Shown here piece after piece: positions 51,305 through 59,792 of a DNA stretch of 64,000 nt. This DNA is from Polyangiaceae bacterium (GTDB lineage: Bacteria > Myxococcota_A > Polyangia > Polyangiales > Polyangiaceae). The translations under genes and the position numbers were made by a program. How positions within the stretch are numbered: position 1 is the stretch's first letter; the number at the start of each line of letters is the position of its first letter. The stretch covers positions 372,001 through 436,000 of the forward strand of contig JADJYE010000002.1 in assembly GCA_016719945.1 (NCBI GenBank), in the 5' to 3' direction. Under the pieces are notes generated by a model. The model was not told where the DNA came from. It made no database searches and was given only the letters and a program-made list of their open reading frames with translations.

Positions 51305-52480
51305 GTGACCCAACGACCCGCAGCTTCGACCTTTGCAGCCTCCCTCCGATCTGGGCGTAAAGACGCGCGTTCGCGGCCCGCGGAGGGCAGCCCGGCCGAG
51401 GGGGCCGCAGGCCGGCCCGTCGCCGAGCCGACCCTCGAGCCCTTCCGTCGCGCCTTTGTCGGCTCCCTCCGGGAGCTGCACCGACCTTGTGGCGCCATCA
51501 CCTTCGTCTCGGGCTCGCCGTCCCCGGTCCAGGCGGTCGCCGAGGCGATCGCGCTGACCCCCTACCGCATCCCCACGCTGGTCGTGCCGGCCTCCGGGGT
51601 GCTCACTCAAGCCGCAGAGGCGGAGGGGGCCCACGCGGCGACCGGGGTCGCCTGGAGCGGTCGGCCGGGCAGCGTGCGCGTCGCCGCGGGGGACGACGTC
51701 GAGGCGGTCTCCCGTGAGCTGGGTCCCGGGGGCGTGGTCGCGGCGTTCTTCGCCGCCGATGGCTTCGAGCACGCGGAGGTCGACGCGCTGTCCCGCGACC
51801 GCCTGTGCCTGTTCGGCGCCGGGGCCCAAGGGCCCAGCGTGTTCGTCGTCGACGACGGGAAGGTCCGCTCGGGCCGCGTCGCGGCGATCCGCTTCGACGG
51901 GGCGGGGAGCCCGATCGTCGAGGCCGCATCGGCTTGCCGGCTGGTGAGCGAGCCGATGACGGTCACCCAGCTCGATCGAGGCCTCGTCTCGAGCCTCGAC
52001 GGTGAGCCGGCGCTCGACGTCCTCACCGCCAAGGCTGGGGGTGGACGCCACGGCGGGCTCATCTTGCTGGCGGTCCACGACCTCGCCGACCCGGCGCGCG
52101 CCCTGGTCCGAGCCATTCGAGGCGTCGATCCAGCTCGCAAGGCGATCGCGGTCTCGGCCGACCTCAACGTCGGAGATCGCGTCTCCTTCGCCGTCCGCGA
52201 CGCCTCGGCCGCCAAGGACGCGCTCAGCGAGGCGGCTCGGCGAGCGGAGCGCCAGGCGCTCGGCTCACAGCCGACCTTCGGCCTCTACCTCACCTGCTCC
52301 GGGCGAGGCAGGTCCCTCTACGGCGAAGCGGACATCGACGTGCGGATCCTCAAGAAGCGCTTCCCGAAGATCCCCATGGCCGGCATGTACTCGGCCTTCG
52401 AGGTCGTCCCCTGGGGCGCCGGCTCCTCCAAGGTGCAGCTGATGAACGGCGTGTTCGCTCTTTTCCGCGCGCCCAGCTGA
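51305..52480 (+). CDS. FIST-domain protein
   Basis: This is a 391-residue soluble protein. The N-terminal 45 residues are Arg/Pro-rich and disordered. A FIST_N-like region follows (LVVPASGVLTQAAEAEG, VAAFFAADGFEHAEVDALS), and the C-terminal FIST_C signature is clear: FGLYLTCSGRGRSLYG and FPKIPMAGMYSAFEVVP. FIST domains are sensory modules thought to bind small ligands such as amino acids. Standing alone, it could be a ligand-responsive partner. The start is uncertain: GTG 51305 gives the protein above, while the frame extends to 51176. It ends 19 bases before the carrier protein gene and probably heads that operon. Confidence 0.75.
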   Translation: MTQRPAASTFAASLRSGRKDARSRPAEGSPAEGAAGRPVAEPTLEPFRRAFVGSLRELHRPCGAITFVSGSPSPVQAVAEAIALTPYRIPTLVVPASGVLTQAAEAEGAHAATGVAWSGRPGSVRVAAGDDVEAVSRELGPGGVVAAFFAADGFEHAEVDALSRDRLCLFGAGAQGPSVFVVDDGKVRSGRVAAIRFDGAGSPIVEAASACRLVSEPMTVTQLDRGLVSSLDGEPALDVLTAKAGGGRHGGLILLAVHDLADPARALVRAIRGVDPARKAIAVSADLNVGDRVSFAVRDASAAKDALSEAARRAERQALGSQPTFGLYLTCSGRGRSLYGEADIDVRILKKRFPKIPMAGMYSAFEVVPWGAGSSKVQLMNGVFALFRAPS

Positions 52481-52499
52481 CGGTACACGGAAGGTGCGC

Positions 52500-52748
52500 A
52501 TGACCACCCAGCAGATCCTCCTCGGATATTTCGCCGACACGAACGCCAAGGCGAAGGACCTCGGGGCAGGCGACTCCCTCCTCGATCGCGGCCTGCTCGA
52601 CTCGATGGCCATCGTGAAGCTCATCGCGTTCCTCGAGGAGAGGTTCGGCGTCCAGCTCGGCGACGACGAGTTCGATCCCGATCACTTCGAGACGGTCGAC
52701 GCGATCGCGACCCTCGTCGAGTCGAAGCTCGGCGAAAAGAAGAGCTGA
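52500..52748 (+). CDS. Acyl/peptidyl carrier protein
   Basis: This 82-residue stand-alone carrier protein has the phosphopantetheine site LLDRGLLDSMAIVKLIAFLEE (Ser35) in the usual DSM context, followed by an acidic helix. ATG 52500 has GGAAGG 5 bases upstream. It lies 7 bases before a flavoprotein dehydrogenase and is followed by an adenylating ligase, so it most likely carries the ligase's amino- or carboxylic-acid substrate as a thioester rather than serving fatty-acid synthesis. Confidence 0.88.
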   Translation: MTTQQILLGYFADTNAKAKDLGAGDSLLDRGLLDSMAIVKLIAFLEERFGVQLGDDEFDPDHFETVDAIATLVESKLGEKKS

Positions 52749-52755
52749 AGCCCCC

Positions 52756-53919
52756 GTGGACTTCGGCCTGTCCGAGGAGCAGTCCGCGTTCAAGAAGTCG
52801 GTCTACGACTTCGCGAAGAAGGAGCTCGCCAGCGCGTCCGCCGAGCCAAAGACGACGCGCGAGCGCGACAAGGTCGGCGGCTTCTTCCGGGAGGGCTTCG
52901 ACAAGTGCGCCGAGTTCGGGATCTTGGCGCTGCCTGTCCCCGAGCAGTACGGCGGCCTAGGCAAGGACGTCGTCGACTGCGCGCTGGCGATGCAGGCGCT
53001 CGGGCGCGGCTGCACGGACAGCGGCTTGCTGTTCACGATCAGCTCGCACGTCTTCACGTGCGAGATCCCCCTGCTCCAGTTCGGCAGCGAGGAGCAGAAG
53101 CAGCGTTTTTTGCCTCGCATGGTGAAGGGCGAGCTGATCGGCTGCCACGCGATGAGCGAGCCGGAGGCGGGCAGCGACGCGTTCAGCCTGACCACGAGCG
53201 CCGAGAAGCGCGGCGACCGCTTCGTGTTGAACGGTCAGAAGACGTTCATCTCGAACGCGCCGATCGCCGACCTGTTCCTCGTCTTCGCGACGACGAACCG
53301 CGCGCGCGGGTGGGCGGGGGTGACCGGCTTCCTCGTCGAGCGCGGCGCCAAGGGCCTCAGCGTCGGCAAGCCGCTCGAGAAGATGGGCCTGAAGACCTCG
53401 CCCACCGGCGAGGTCGTGCTCGAGGACGTGGAGGTCCCCGAAGACATGGTGCTCGGCCGGGTGGGGCAGGGCTCCGCGATCTTCAACGCCGAGATGGAGT
53501 GGGAGCGGAGCTGCCTGTTCGCCCTGCACCTCGGGGCGATGGAGCGCCAGCTCGAGGACACCATCCGCTACGCGAAGGAGCGCAAGCAGTTCGGGCAACC
53601 GATCGGCAGCTTCCAGGCCGTGTCGCACAAGATCGCCGACATGAAGGTGCGCATCGAGCTGGCGGAGCTCGTGCTCTTGAAGGTCGCTTGGCTGAAGGCC
53701 AAGGGCTCACGAGCCTCGCTCGAGAGCGCCATCAGCAAGCTGTTCGTCAGCGAGAGCTTCGTCCAGAACAGCCTCGACGCGGTGCAGATCCGCGGCGGGT
53801 ACGGCTACATGGCCGAGTACGAGGTGGAGCGCGACCTGAGGGACGCGATCGGCTCGAAGATCTACTCCGGCACCAACGAGATCCAGAAGAACATCATCGC
53901 GAGCCTCCTCGGCTTGTAG
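52756..53919 (+). CDS. Acyl-CoA dehydrogenase-like flavoprotein, candidate aminoacyl/prolyl-carrier-protein dehydrogenase
   Basis: This is a 387-residue FAD enzyme of the acyl-CoA dehydrogenase fold. Motifs include CHAMSEPEAGSDAFSL, ISNAPIADLFLVFA, KMGLKTSPTGEV, ERKQFGQPIGSFQAV and IRGGYGYMAEYEVERDLRDA. The position after IY in IYSGTNEIQ is Ser371 instead of the catalytic Glu of short- and medium-chain enzymes. A Glu in MEWERSCLF (Glu250) occupies the alternative site used by isovaleryl-CoA and prolyl-carrier-protein dehydrogenases (PltE/RedW/PigA type). With the adjacent carrier protein and ligase this suggests oxidation of a carrier-bound amino acid. Substrate assignment is inference. Confidence 0.85.
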   Translation: MDFGLSEEQSAFKKSVYDFAKKELASASAEPKTTRERDKVGGFFREGFDKCAEFGILALPVPEQYGGLGKDVVDCALAMQALGRGCTDSGLLFTISSHVFTCEIPLLQFGSEEQKQRFLPRMVKGELIGCHAMSEPEAGSDAFSLTTSAEKRGDRFVLNGQKTFISNAPIADLFLVFATTNRARGWAGVTGFLVERGAKGLSVGKPLEKMGLKTSPTGEVVLEDVEVPEDMVLGRVGQGSAIFNAEMEWERSCLFALHLGAMERQLEDTIRYAKERKQFGQPIGSFQAVSHKIADMKVRIELAELVLLKVAWLKAKGSRASLESAISKLFVSESFVQNSLDAVQIRGGYGYMAEYEVERDLRDAIGSKIYSGTNEIQKNIIASLLGL

Positions 53920-53932
53920 GCGGCGCCCGAGC

Positions 53933-55521
53933 TTGAAGCCATACCTCCTCCACCAGCTGCTCGCCGAGGCGGCGACCCGCACCCCGGACGCGCCCGCGCT
54001 CATCGAGCCGAAGCGAACCGTCTCCTATGGCGCCCTCGCCGCCGAGTCAGCGCGGCTCTCGTCGGCCCTCGCCGAGGCCGGCGTCGAGCCCGGGGCGCGC
54101 GTCGGCCTGTGGTCCGAGAAGACCGGGCACGCAGTCGCCGCCGTCTACGGGATCCTCCGCCGAGGCGCCGCGTACGTCCCCATCGACCCCGCCGTGCCCC
54201 CGGCGCGCGCCGCATGGATCTTGCGCCGTGTCGAGGCGCGCGTGGTCGTGACGACCGCCGATCGCGTCGGCGTGCTCGCCGAGCTCAAAGGCGCGGGCGA
54301 GCTCCCTCAGCTCGAGCGCGTCGTCCTCTGTGCACCGCCCACGGCGAGCCTGGCCGGGGACGCGCGCGGCTTCGAGGTGCTCGTCCCGTCGGAGGAGCGC
54401 GCGCCCGCGCCCGACGCACGGGTGTCGGACGGCGCGCTCGCGTACATCCTCCACACCTCCGGCTCGACGGGGCAGCCGAAGGGCGTCGCGATCTCCCATC
54501 GAAACGCGCTCGCGTTCGTCGAGCCCGCCGTCGAGGTCTTCTCGATCACCGCCGCCGATCGCCTCGCGTGTCAGGCGCCGCTCCACTTCGATCTCTCGGT
54601 GTTCGACCTGTACTGCGCGGCGCTGGTCGGCGCGCCGGTGGTGCTGCTGCCCGAGTATTTCTCCGCGTTCCCCAAGAAGATGGCGCAGGCGGTGGTCGAG
54701 CACCGCGTGACGATCTGGGCTCGGTCGTCTCCGCGCTCGGCCTGCTCGTCGACAAGGGAGTCGGCCCGACCGGCCAGCTCGAGTCGCTGCGCGCGGTCGT
54801 CTTCTCCGGCGAGCGCATGCCTATCCCTCTGCTCGCGCGGGTGCGGGCGCGCACGCCCAACGCGGCGCTGTTCAACGTGTACGGTCAGACCGAGGCAAAC
54901 TCCTCCATGGTCTACCGCGTCGACGTCGTCCCCGAGGACGACGCGGCCGCGCTCCCGCTCGGCGAGGCGCTGCCCAACTTCGAGGTCTTCCTGGTCGACG
55001 CCGACGGGCGCCCGCTCGGCGAGGGCGAGCAGGTGGGAGAGCTCTGCGTCCGCGCAGCGACCGTCGCCTCTGGCGGCTATTTTCGTGCGCCCGAGCTGAA
55101 CGAGGGCAAGTTCGTGCTCGACCCCGAGCGCCCCGACACGGGGGCTCGCGTGTACCGCACCGGCGATCTCGTGAAGCGCAGCGCCTCGGGCGAGCTCAGC
55201 TTCGTGGGGCGGCGGGACAACATGATCAAATCGCGTGGCTATCGCATCGAGCTGTCGGAGATCGAGGTCGCGCTCGAAGGCGTGGCCGGCGTGGCCGAGG
55301 TCGCGGTCGTGGCGCTGCCGTCCCCAGACATCGGTCACTCGCTCCACGCCTTCGTACAGCCCGAAGCGGGCGCGTCGATCGTCGCCGCCCGGCTCGAGGC
55401 TCACCTGAGGGCCCGCCTCCCGGCGTACATGGTGCCGGAGACCATCGACGTGCGCGCCGAGCTCCCACGCACGGCGACAGGCAAGATCGATCGCAAGGCG
55501 CTCGCCGCGGAGCGCGCGTGA
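53933..55521 (+). CDS. Amino-acid adenylating ligase (AMP-binding), interrupted by a one-base frameshift
   Basis: Frame one (TTG 53933) holds RTVSYGALAAESARLSSAL, the P-loop YILHTSGSTGQPKGV and HFDLSVFDLY. After EHRVTIW (54717-54719, G3) the natural sequence continues one base over: GSVVSALGLLVDKG, LRAVVFSGERMP, NVYGQTEAN, VYRTGDLVKR, GRRDNMIKSRGYRIELSEIE and PRTATGKIDRKAL. One inserted G restores about 529 residues. It is a stand-alone A domain of the NRPS/PltF/DltA class: it activates an acid as AMP ester and loads a carrier protein. DltB/DltD are absent and a dehydrogenase is adjacent, which favours a PltF-like prolyl ligase. The gene overlaps the next by GTGA. Confidence 0.85.
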
Positions 55522-56594
55522 AGATTCTCGTGCGGCCGATGACCCCGAAGGACCGCCAGTGCTTCGCGGATCTCACCGCGCTGCGACCCGGGTACGACCG
55601 TCGCCGGGCCGAGGAGCGCACCGACGTCATCTGGCACATCGCCTTCGACAACCCGGTCTCCGACGGCAAGCCGACCTACTTCGTCGCCGCTCGCGGCGAA
55701 CAGGTCGTCTGTCACATGGGGCGCATGCCCACGACCTTCTGGGTCAAAGGCAAGCAGCACTCCTCGAGCTTCGCTCACGATCTCTTCAGCCACCCCGACC
55801 TCCAGGTCGGCGGGCGCGGGTTCTTCGTCACCATGAAGCTCTACAAACAGGTCGAGGACACCTGTGACAGCTTCTGCGGCCTGTGCTGGACGAACGACCT
55901 CAACGTGAAGCTCCAGCAGTCGCGCAAGTACGACCAGCTGTGGGTGAAGCCATGGGTGCGGCTGATCGGCCTCGAGCGGCTGCTCCAGCGCTTCGAGCTG
56001 CCGTGGCCGCTCGCCCACCTCGCGCACCGCCTCGGGGACGCCGGCCTCGCGGTGTTCGATCGCGCCTCTCGGCACGTCGTCCGGCAAGAGTGCGAGCTCG
56101 CCGTCCGCTTCGACGGGCGGTTCGATCGGCTCGCGCACCGGATCGGCCCGCGGCTGGGCATCGCGCCGTTGAAGGACGCCGCGTACCTGCGCTGGCGTTA
56201 CCTCGACTGGCCTCACCTGCGGACGTCGACCTACGTGTTGCCTCGCCGCGGCGGAGACATCGGCGGCTTCGTCGTGCTGCGCGAGCCGCAGCCCGGCGAG
56301 GACAGCGGCCGGGTGCTCGACCTGGTGTGCGATCCCGACGACGCGGACGGGGCTCGCGCGCTCGCCCTCGCCGCCATCCGGCACTACCGTCATCTCGGGA
56401 TGCGCCGCCTCGAGGTCCTGGCGACGCAGCCCGCGCTGCAGCAGGCCCTACGGCCGATGCTGTTCGTGCCGCGCGGCGACCCGCTGCCGCTCTTCTACTT
56501 GAACGGCGACAAGTTCGAAGACCCTGCGCACCTCGCCGACGTCACGCGCTGGCACCACGCGTTCGGCGACTCGGAGGGCGGCGAGGTCCCCTGA
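55518..56594 (+). CDS. GNAT-fold N-acyltransferase-like protein
   Basis: This is a 358-residue protein whose N-terminus (MKILVRPMTPKDRQCFADL) and the central and C-terminal strands (YVLPRRGGDIGGFVVLRE, VLDLVCDPDDADGARALALAAIRHY) match the GNAT fold, duplicated as in larger members. It is longer than simple acetyltransferases. The start GTG overlaps the ligase stop, so it is the last coupled gene of the FIST-carrier-dehydrogenase-ligase set. A natural hypothesis is transfer of the carrier-bound acyl group to an amine. Acceptor and donor are unknown. Confidence 0.75.
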   Translation: MKILVRPMTPKDRQCFADLTALRPGYDRRRAEERTDVIWHIAFDNPVSDGKPTYFVAARGEQVVCHMGRMPTTFWVKGKQHSSSFAHDLFSHPDLQVGGRGFFVTMKLYKQVEDTCDSFCGLCWTNDLNVKLQQSRKYDQLWVKPWVRLIGLERLLQRFELPWPLAHLAHRLGDAGLAVFDRASRHVVRQECELAVRFDGRFDRLAHRIGPRLGIAPLKDAAYLRWRYLDWPHLRTSTYVLPRRGGDIGGFVVLREPQPGEDSGRVLDLVCDPDDADGARALALAAIRHYRHLGMRRLEVLATQPALQQALRPMLFVPRGDPLPLFYLNGDKFEDPAHLADVTRWHHAFGDSEGGEVP

Positions 56595-56613
56595 GGGCCT
56601 CGCGCCGAAGCGC

Positions 56614-56883
56614 TTGGCGAAGCGGATCCCTCGCCTGCCCGAGCTCTCCTCGCCGCCGTTCCGGCTGCGGGCCTTGTGGCTCGCCTTCGCGGCGCTGATC
56701 GTTGGCCTCTCGGCCGCAGTGCTCGCGCTCACGTCGCGCGAGCGCGAGGGCTTCCGCCTGGTCCCCAAAGACGCCGGTCCTCAGTGGCCCGAGGGCTTCG
56801 TCGAGATCGAAGGCAGCGCGCTGCCCCTCGAGCTCGCGCCGAGCGCTTCGCCGTCTGCGTCGGCGCTCGTCCCTCAGCGGTAA
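56614..56883 (+). CDS. Small single-pass membrane protein
   Basis: This is an 89-residue frame starting at TTG 56614. It has a basic N-terminus, one transmembrane helix (ALWLAFAALIVGLSAAVLAL), a short outer segment and an Ala/Ser/Pro tail. It is 19 bases after the GNAT gene and overlaps a convergent gene by 10 bases. A non-ATG start and low complexity make it less certain. Confidence 0.5.
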   Translation: MAKRIPRLPELSSPPFRLRALWLAFAALIVGLSAAVLALTSREREGFRLVPKDAGPQWPEGFVEIEGSALPLELAPSASPSASALVPQR

Positions 56884-57377
56884 GGGGTGGCGCCGTCCGT
56901 GCCGGTCGCGCAGCGCAGCTCTGCGTAGTCGCTCGTCACCACGACGGCGCGCGTACCGTCTGCGCCCACGAACAGGCCTGGCCACGAGCTGGCCCAGGTG
57001 TCCTCGAGCGTGCTCGCGACGATCTCGATGGCCGGGATTCCCGTGCGTCGATCGAAGCGAACGATCCTCGCGTCGCGACCCCGCCGCGTGAGGAACGAGA
57101 CCAGGCTCCTCTCGGCGCGGGAGCGGATCGTGTCCGCGCGCAGGTAGCGCTCGAGCCACAGCGTCTTGTGTGCGCGACGCTCGTCGAAGGCGCTGCGCAC
57201 TGCGCCCTTGTGGTCCTCGTCGACGAAGTCTCGCACGAAGCCGTCGAAGACCCGCTCGGCGCTCGCAGGCTGGAGCTCGTGGAGGGCCACCCCCAGCGCA
57301 CGGAGCTTCGCGACCTCCGACCGCACGCGGGCGGCAGGATCGAAGCGGACGCCGCCGAACCTCGTGAGCCCGCGCAC
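56874..57377 (-). CDS. Unrecognised small alpha/beta protein
   Basis: This is a 167-residue protein. The core pattern ERVFDGFVRDFVDEDHKGAV, FDERRAHKTLWLERYLRADT, IPAIEIVASTLEDTWASSWPGLFV and AVVVTSDYAELRCA suggests an alpha/beta fold, but I do not recognise a family. The start is uncertain: GTG 57377 is favoured since the upstream frame has no homology-like features and runs into the divergent gene's promoter region. No signal peptide. Confidence 0.55.
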   Translation of the reverse strand: MRGLTRFGGVRFDPAARVRSEVAKLRALGVALHELQPASAERVFDGFVRDFVDEDHKGAVRSAFDERRAHKTLWLERYLRADTIRSRAERSLVSFLTRRGRDARIVRFDRRTGIPAIEIVASTLEDTWASSWPGLFVGADGTRAVVVTSDYAELRCATGTDGATPYR

Positions 57378-57433
57378 GCCGTGAGCATGACACGCCCAGG
57401 GGCCCGAGGAGCGCGTGATACGCTCGCGGCACC

Positions 57434-58261
57434 ATGAGCTCACAGCCCCCTTGGGGTCCTCCTCCCGGCCCCCCCGGCTGGGGTCCCGCGGGGCCGGGCC
57501 AGCACGGCGCCGGTCCACACGGGTATCCGCAGCAGCAGGGGCCGCAGGGCTTCGGGCAGCCTCCGAGCGGGCCGTACGCCGGTCCGCCCTACGGGGGTCC
57601 ACCGGGTCCCTACGGCGCGCCTTATGGCGCGCCTCCCGGGGGTGCGTTCGGCGCGCCAGGCTACGGCGCGCCGATGTACATGGGCGCGCCGCAGAAGTCG
57701 TCCAGCGGCAAGGTGATCGTCGCGCTGATCATCGCGGCGTTCGTCGTCGTCGCGGGGATCGGCGCCCTGGTCGCGGTGGGCGTCTACGCCGCGAAGAAGG
57801 AGGCGTCGGCGGGCCCTTCGGAGCTGGTCACCGCGAGCGACGGCAAGACCGAGATCAAGGTGCCGCCGCGCTGGTCGACCATGACCAAGCTCAACGACGA
57901 GGCGAACCTCCAGGTCGGCAACGCCGCGTCCGAGGAGTACCTGGTGGTGATCAGCGAGTCGAAGCAAGATTTCACGCCCGAGGTCGACCTGAAAAAGTAC
58001 TCCGACGGCTGCCTCGAGCTGATGCGCGGGCGCATCAAGAACGTCTCGGTCTCTTCGCCCAAGAACGTCACCATCGGCGGGCGCCCGGCCGTTCAATACG
58101 AGCTCACGGGCTCCGTCGATCTGATCAACATCGGCTACCTCGTCACGTTCGTGGACGGGCAGAAGGGCTACCACCAGGTCATCGCCTGGACGATGAAGTC
58201 GATGCTGAGCGACAAGAAGAAGAAGCTCGCGGACGTCACCGAGACGTTCCGCGAGCGATAA
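57434..58261 (+). CDS. Gly/Pro-rich single-pass membrane protein
   Basis: This is a 275-residue protein. The N-terminal 90 residues are Gly/Pro/Tyr/Gln-rich (PPGPPGWGPAGPGQ, GYGAPMYMGAP) and disordered. A transmembrane helix follows (VIVALIIAAFVVVAGIGALVAVGVY), then an outer domain of about 140 residues (KTEIKVPPRWSTMTKL, YLVVISESKQDF, GRPAVQYELTG, HQVIAWTMKSM) that resembles DcrB/Mog1-like folds. The layout parallels the protein at 9079-9807. ATG at 57434 is clear. Function unknown. Confidence 0.78.
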   Translation: MSSQPPWGPPPGPPGWGPAGPGQHGAGPHGYPQQQGPQGFGQPPSGPYAGPPYGGPPGPYGAPYGAPPGGAFGAPGYGAPMYMGAPQKSSSGKVIVALIIAAFVVVAGIGALVAVGVYAAKKEASAGPSELVTASDGKTEIKVPPRWSTMTKLNDEANLQVGNAASEEYLVVISESKQDFTPEVDLKKYSDGCLELMRGRIKNVSVSSPKNVTIGGRPAVQYELTGSVDLINIGYLVTFVDGQKGYHQVIAWTMKSMLSDKKKKLADVTETFRER

Positions 58262-58275
58262 CCTCTCCCCGCGAG

Positions 58276-59592
58276 TTACTTGCGGCGGCGGCGCAGCGTG
58301 GCGCCCGCCGCGAGGGCGAGGCCGGCGAGGCCCAGCCACGGCTGCGAGGGACGCTCGGCACCCACCGTCGCGCAGCCGCAGCCGTCTTCCTCTCCGCCGT
58401 CGGTCGCGCCGTCACTGCCGTTGCCGCCCGCGCCGTTGGTGCCGTTTTCGCCGCCCGCGCCGTTGGTGCCGCCCGCGCCGTTGGCGCCGCCCGCGCCGTT
58501 GGCGCCGCCCGCGCCGGTCGTGGTGGTGGGCCCGTTCCCGCCGGTCGTCACCACGGTCGAGCCGCCTCCGCCGGTGACCGCCTCGCATTCGTCCGCGCAC
58601 AGCGACGGGCAGACGTCACAGTAGGTGCACTCGAAGATCGCGAGGTAGGGGTCGATGCCGTTCGGGTACGCATCGGCGCAGTTGTTGATGCAGTTCTGAT
58701 CGTTGCTGGCGCAGGTGTCGAAGCAGGCGACCAGCTGGTAGCAAGGCAGGTTCTCGTCCGCGAGGCAGGCGTCTACGAGGTTCGAGCACTGGCCGTTGAT
58801 GGCGCCTTCGAAGCAGGTGTCGCAGTTCTCGACGACCTCGCCGTTGATGTACGGGGCGATGAAGGTGTTGTAGACCGCCTGCACGCGCCCGCTGCCGCCG
58901 AACTCGTTGCAGCCCTCGTCGCCGTACGACGTCACGCCGACGACGCGGCCGTTGTAGATGGCGGGGCCGCCCGAGTCTCCATTGCACGTCCCCTCGAGGC
59001 CCGTCTGGTCGAACTCGAGGATGATCGAGCCCACCAGAGTGTCGACCGGCGTCGACACGTGCATGCGGAGGTTGGTCGGCCCGTTCTCGGTCAGGCCGTA
59101 GCCCGAGTGCTCGACCACCGTCCCGACGCTCACTCCGTCCGGGTTGGTCGCCGGCGGGATGACCGGCGTGCTCGCGTCGGCGCCGATGAAGCGGATGAGG
59201 CTGAAGTCGTAGCCGTTGCCCGGATTGCCGTTCCAGTTGGGGTGAACGATCTGATCGTCCACCTGCCAGACGTCGTCGCAGTTGTTGGTGCAGGACAGAT
59301 CGCTGTCGCGGACGATCCACTGCATCCCGTCGCAGTGCGCGGCCGTGAGCACATAGCCGTACGAGCCGTTCTTCGCGATGATGGTGCCGGTGCACGCGCC
59401 CTGGTTGCCCTCCAGGTAGACCACGGCACCGTTCACGTTGTCCGCGGTGCCGCCCAGGATCGGCTGCTCTTTCTGCGCCACCTTCTCGGCGGGCTGGGTC
59501 TCCTCCTTCTCATCGGGGTCGGCGACGGCGCAGCCGGTCATCGCGAGGGAAGTGAGGGCGAGCAAGCCGAGGAAAGCGGGGGCACGGCGCAT
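58276..59592 (-). CDS. Trypsin-like secreted serine protease with MYXO-CTERM tail
   Basis: This is a 438-residue S1-family protease. The signal peptide has a lipobox-like AMTGC, then a short propeptide-like acidic region ending at QPILGG, the typical mature N-terminus. The catalytic triad is present: His in YVLTAAHCDG, Asp in GYDFSLIRF and Ser in CNGDSGGPAIY. A Cys-rich region follows (CDTCFEG, CYQLVACFDTCASNDQNCINNC, CDVCPSLCADEC), then an (NGAGG)-type repeat linker and a MYXO-CTERM-like tail: GCGC, hydrophobic segment, RRRRK. It is likely exported, processed and displayed, for nutrient or prey degradation. ATG 59592 has GGAG 7 bases upstream. Confidence 0.92.
   Translation of the reverse strand: MRRAPAFLGLLALTSLAMTGCAVADPDEKEETQPAEKVAQKEQPILGGTADNVNGAVVYLEGNQGACTGTIIAKNGSYGYVLTAAHCDGMQWIVRDSDLSCTNNCDDVWQVDDQIVHPNWNGNPGNGYDFSLIRFIGADASTPVIPPATNPDGVSVGTVVEHSGYGLTENGPTNLRMHVSTPVDTLVGSIILEFDQTGLEGTCNGDSGGPAIYNGRVVGVTSYGDEGCNEFGGSGRVQAVYNTFIAPYINGEVVENCDTCFEGAINGQCSNLVDACLADENLPCYQLVACFDTCASNDQNCINNCADAYPNGIDPYLAIFECTYCDVCPSLCADECEAVTGGGGSTVVTTGGNGPTTTTGAGGANGAGGANGAGGTNGAGGENGTNGAGGNGSDGATDGGEEDGCGCATVGAERPSQPWLGLAGLALAAGATLRRRRK
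58418..58525 (-). repeat. Tandem coding repeat (GGxNGAGG)
   Basis: About five or six 15-bp-type units (GCCGCCCGCGCCGTTGG and variants on the plus strand) encode the Gly/Asn/Ala linker before the MYXO-CTERM tail of the protease. This is a low-complexity, slippage-prone tract. Confidence 0.75.
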
Positions 59593-59792
59593 GGACGACT
59601 CCTGAGTGCGAGAGGGGCGGGCGGGGGCGAAGTCTAAGGATGTGGGAGAGGGCGACAAGCAGAACTTGGGCCCGCTTTCAGGTGCTTGGAGATGGTTTGA
59701 GGTTCAGTCCGCCTGCATGGAAGGTTACCGCGTCATGCGATGCACCGGGGGGGTTTGCGACCCCCAACGAGGCTCCCTATGGTCAGGGTCGG

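Noticed and set aside
52500..55521. Dlt-type D-alanylation operon
   Set aside because: The ligase and carrier could fit DltA/DltC, but DltB and DltD are absent and an acyl-CoA dehydrogenase-like enzyme sits between them.
57415..59637. 740-codon plus-strand frame across the Gly/Pro-rich gene and antisense to the protease
   Set aside because: It contains no recognisable domain and spans two genes with strong evidence in other frames.
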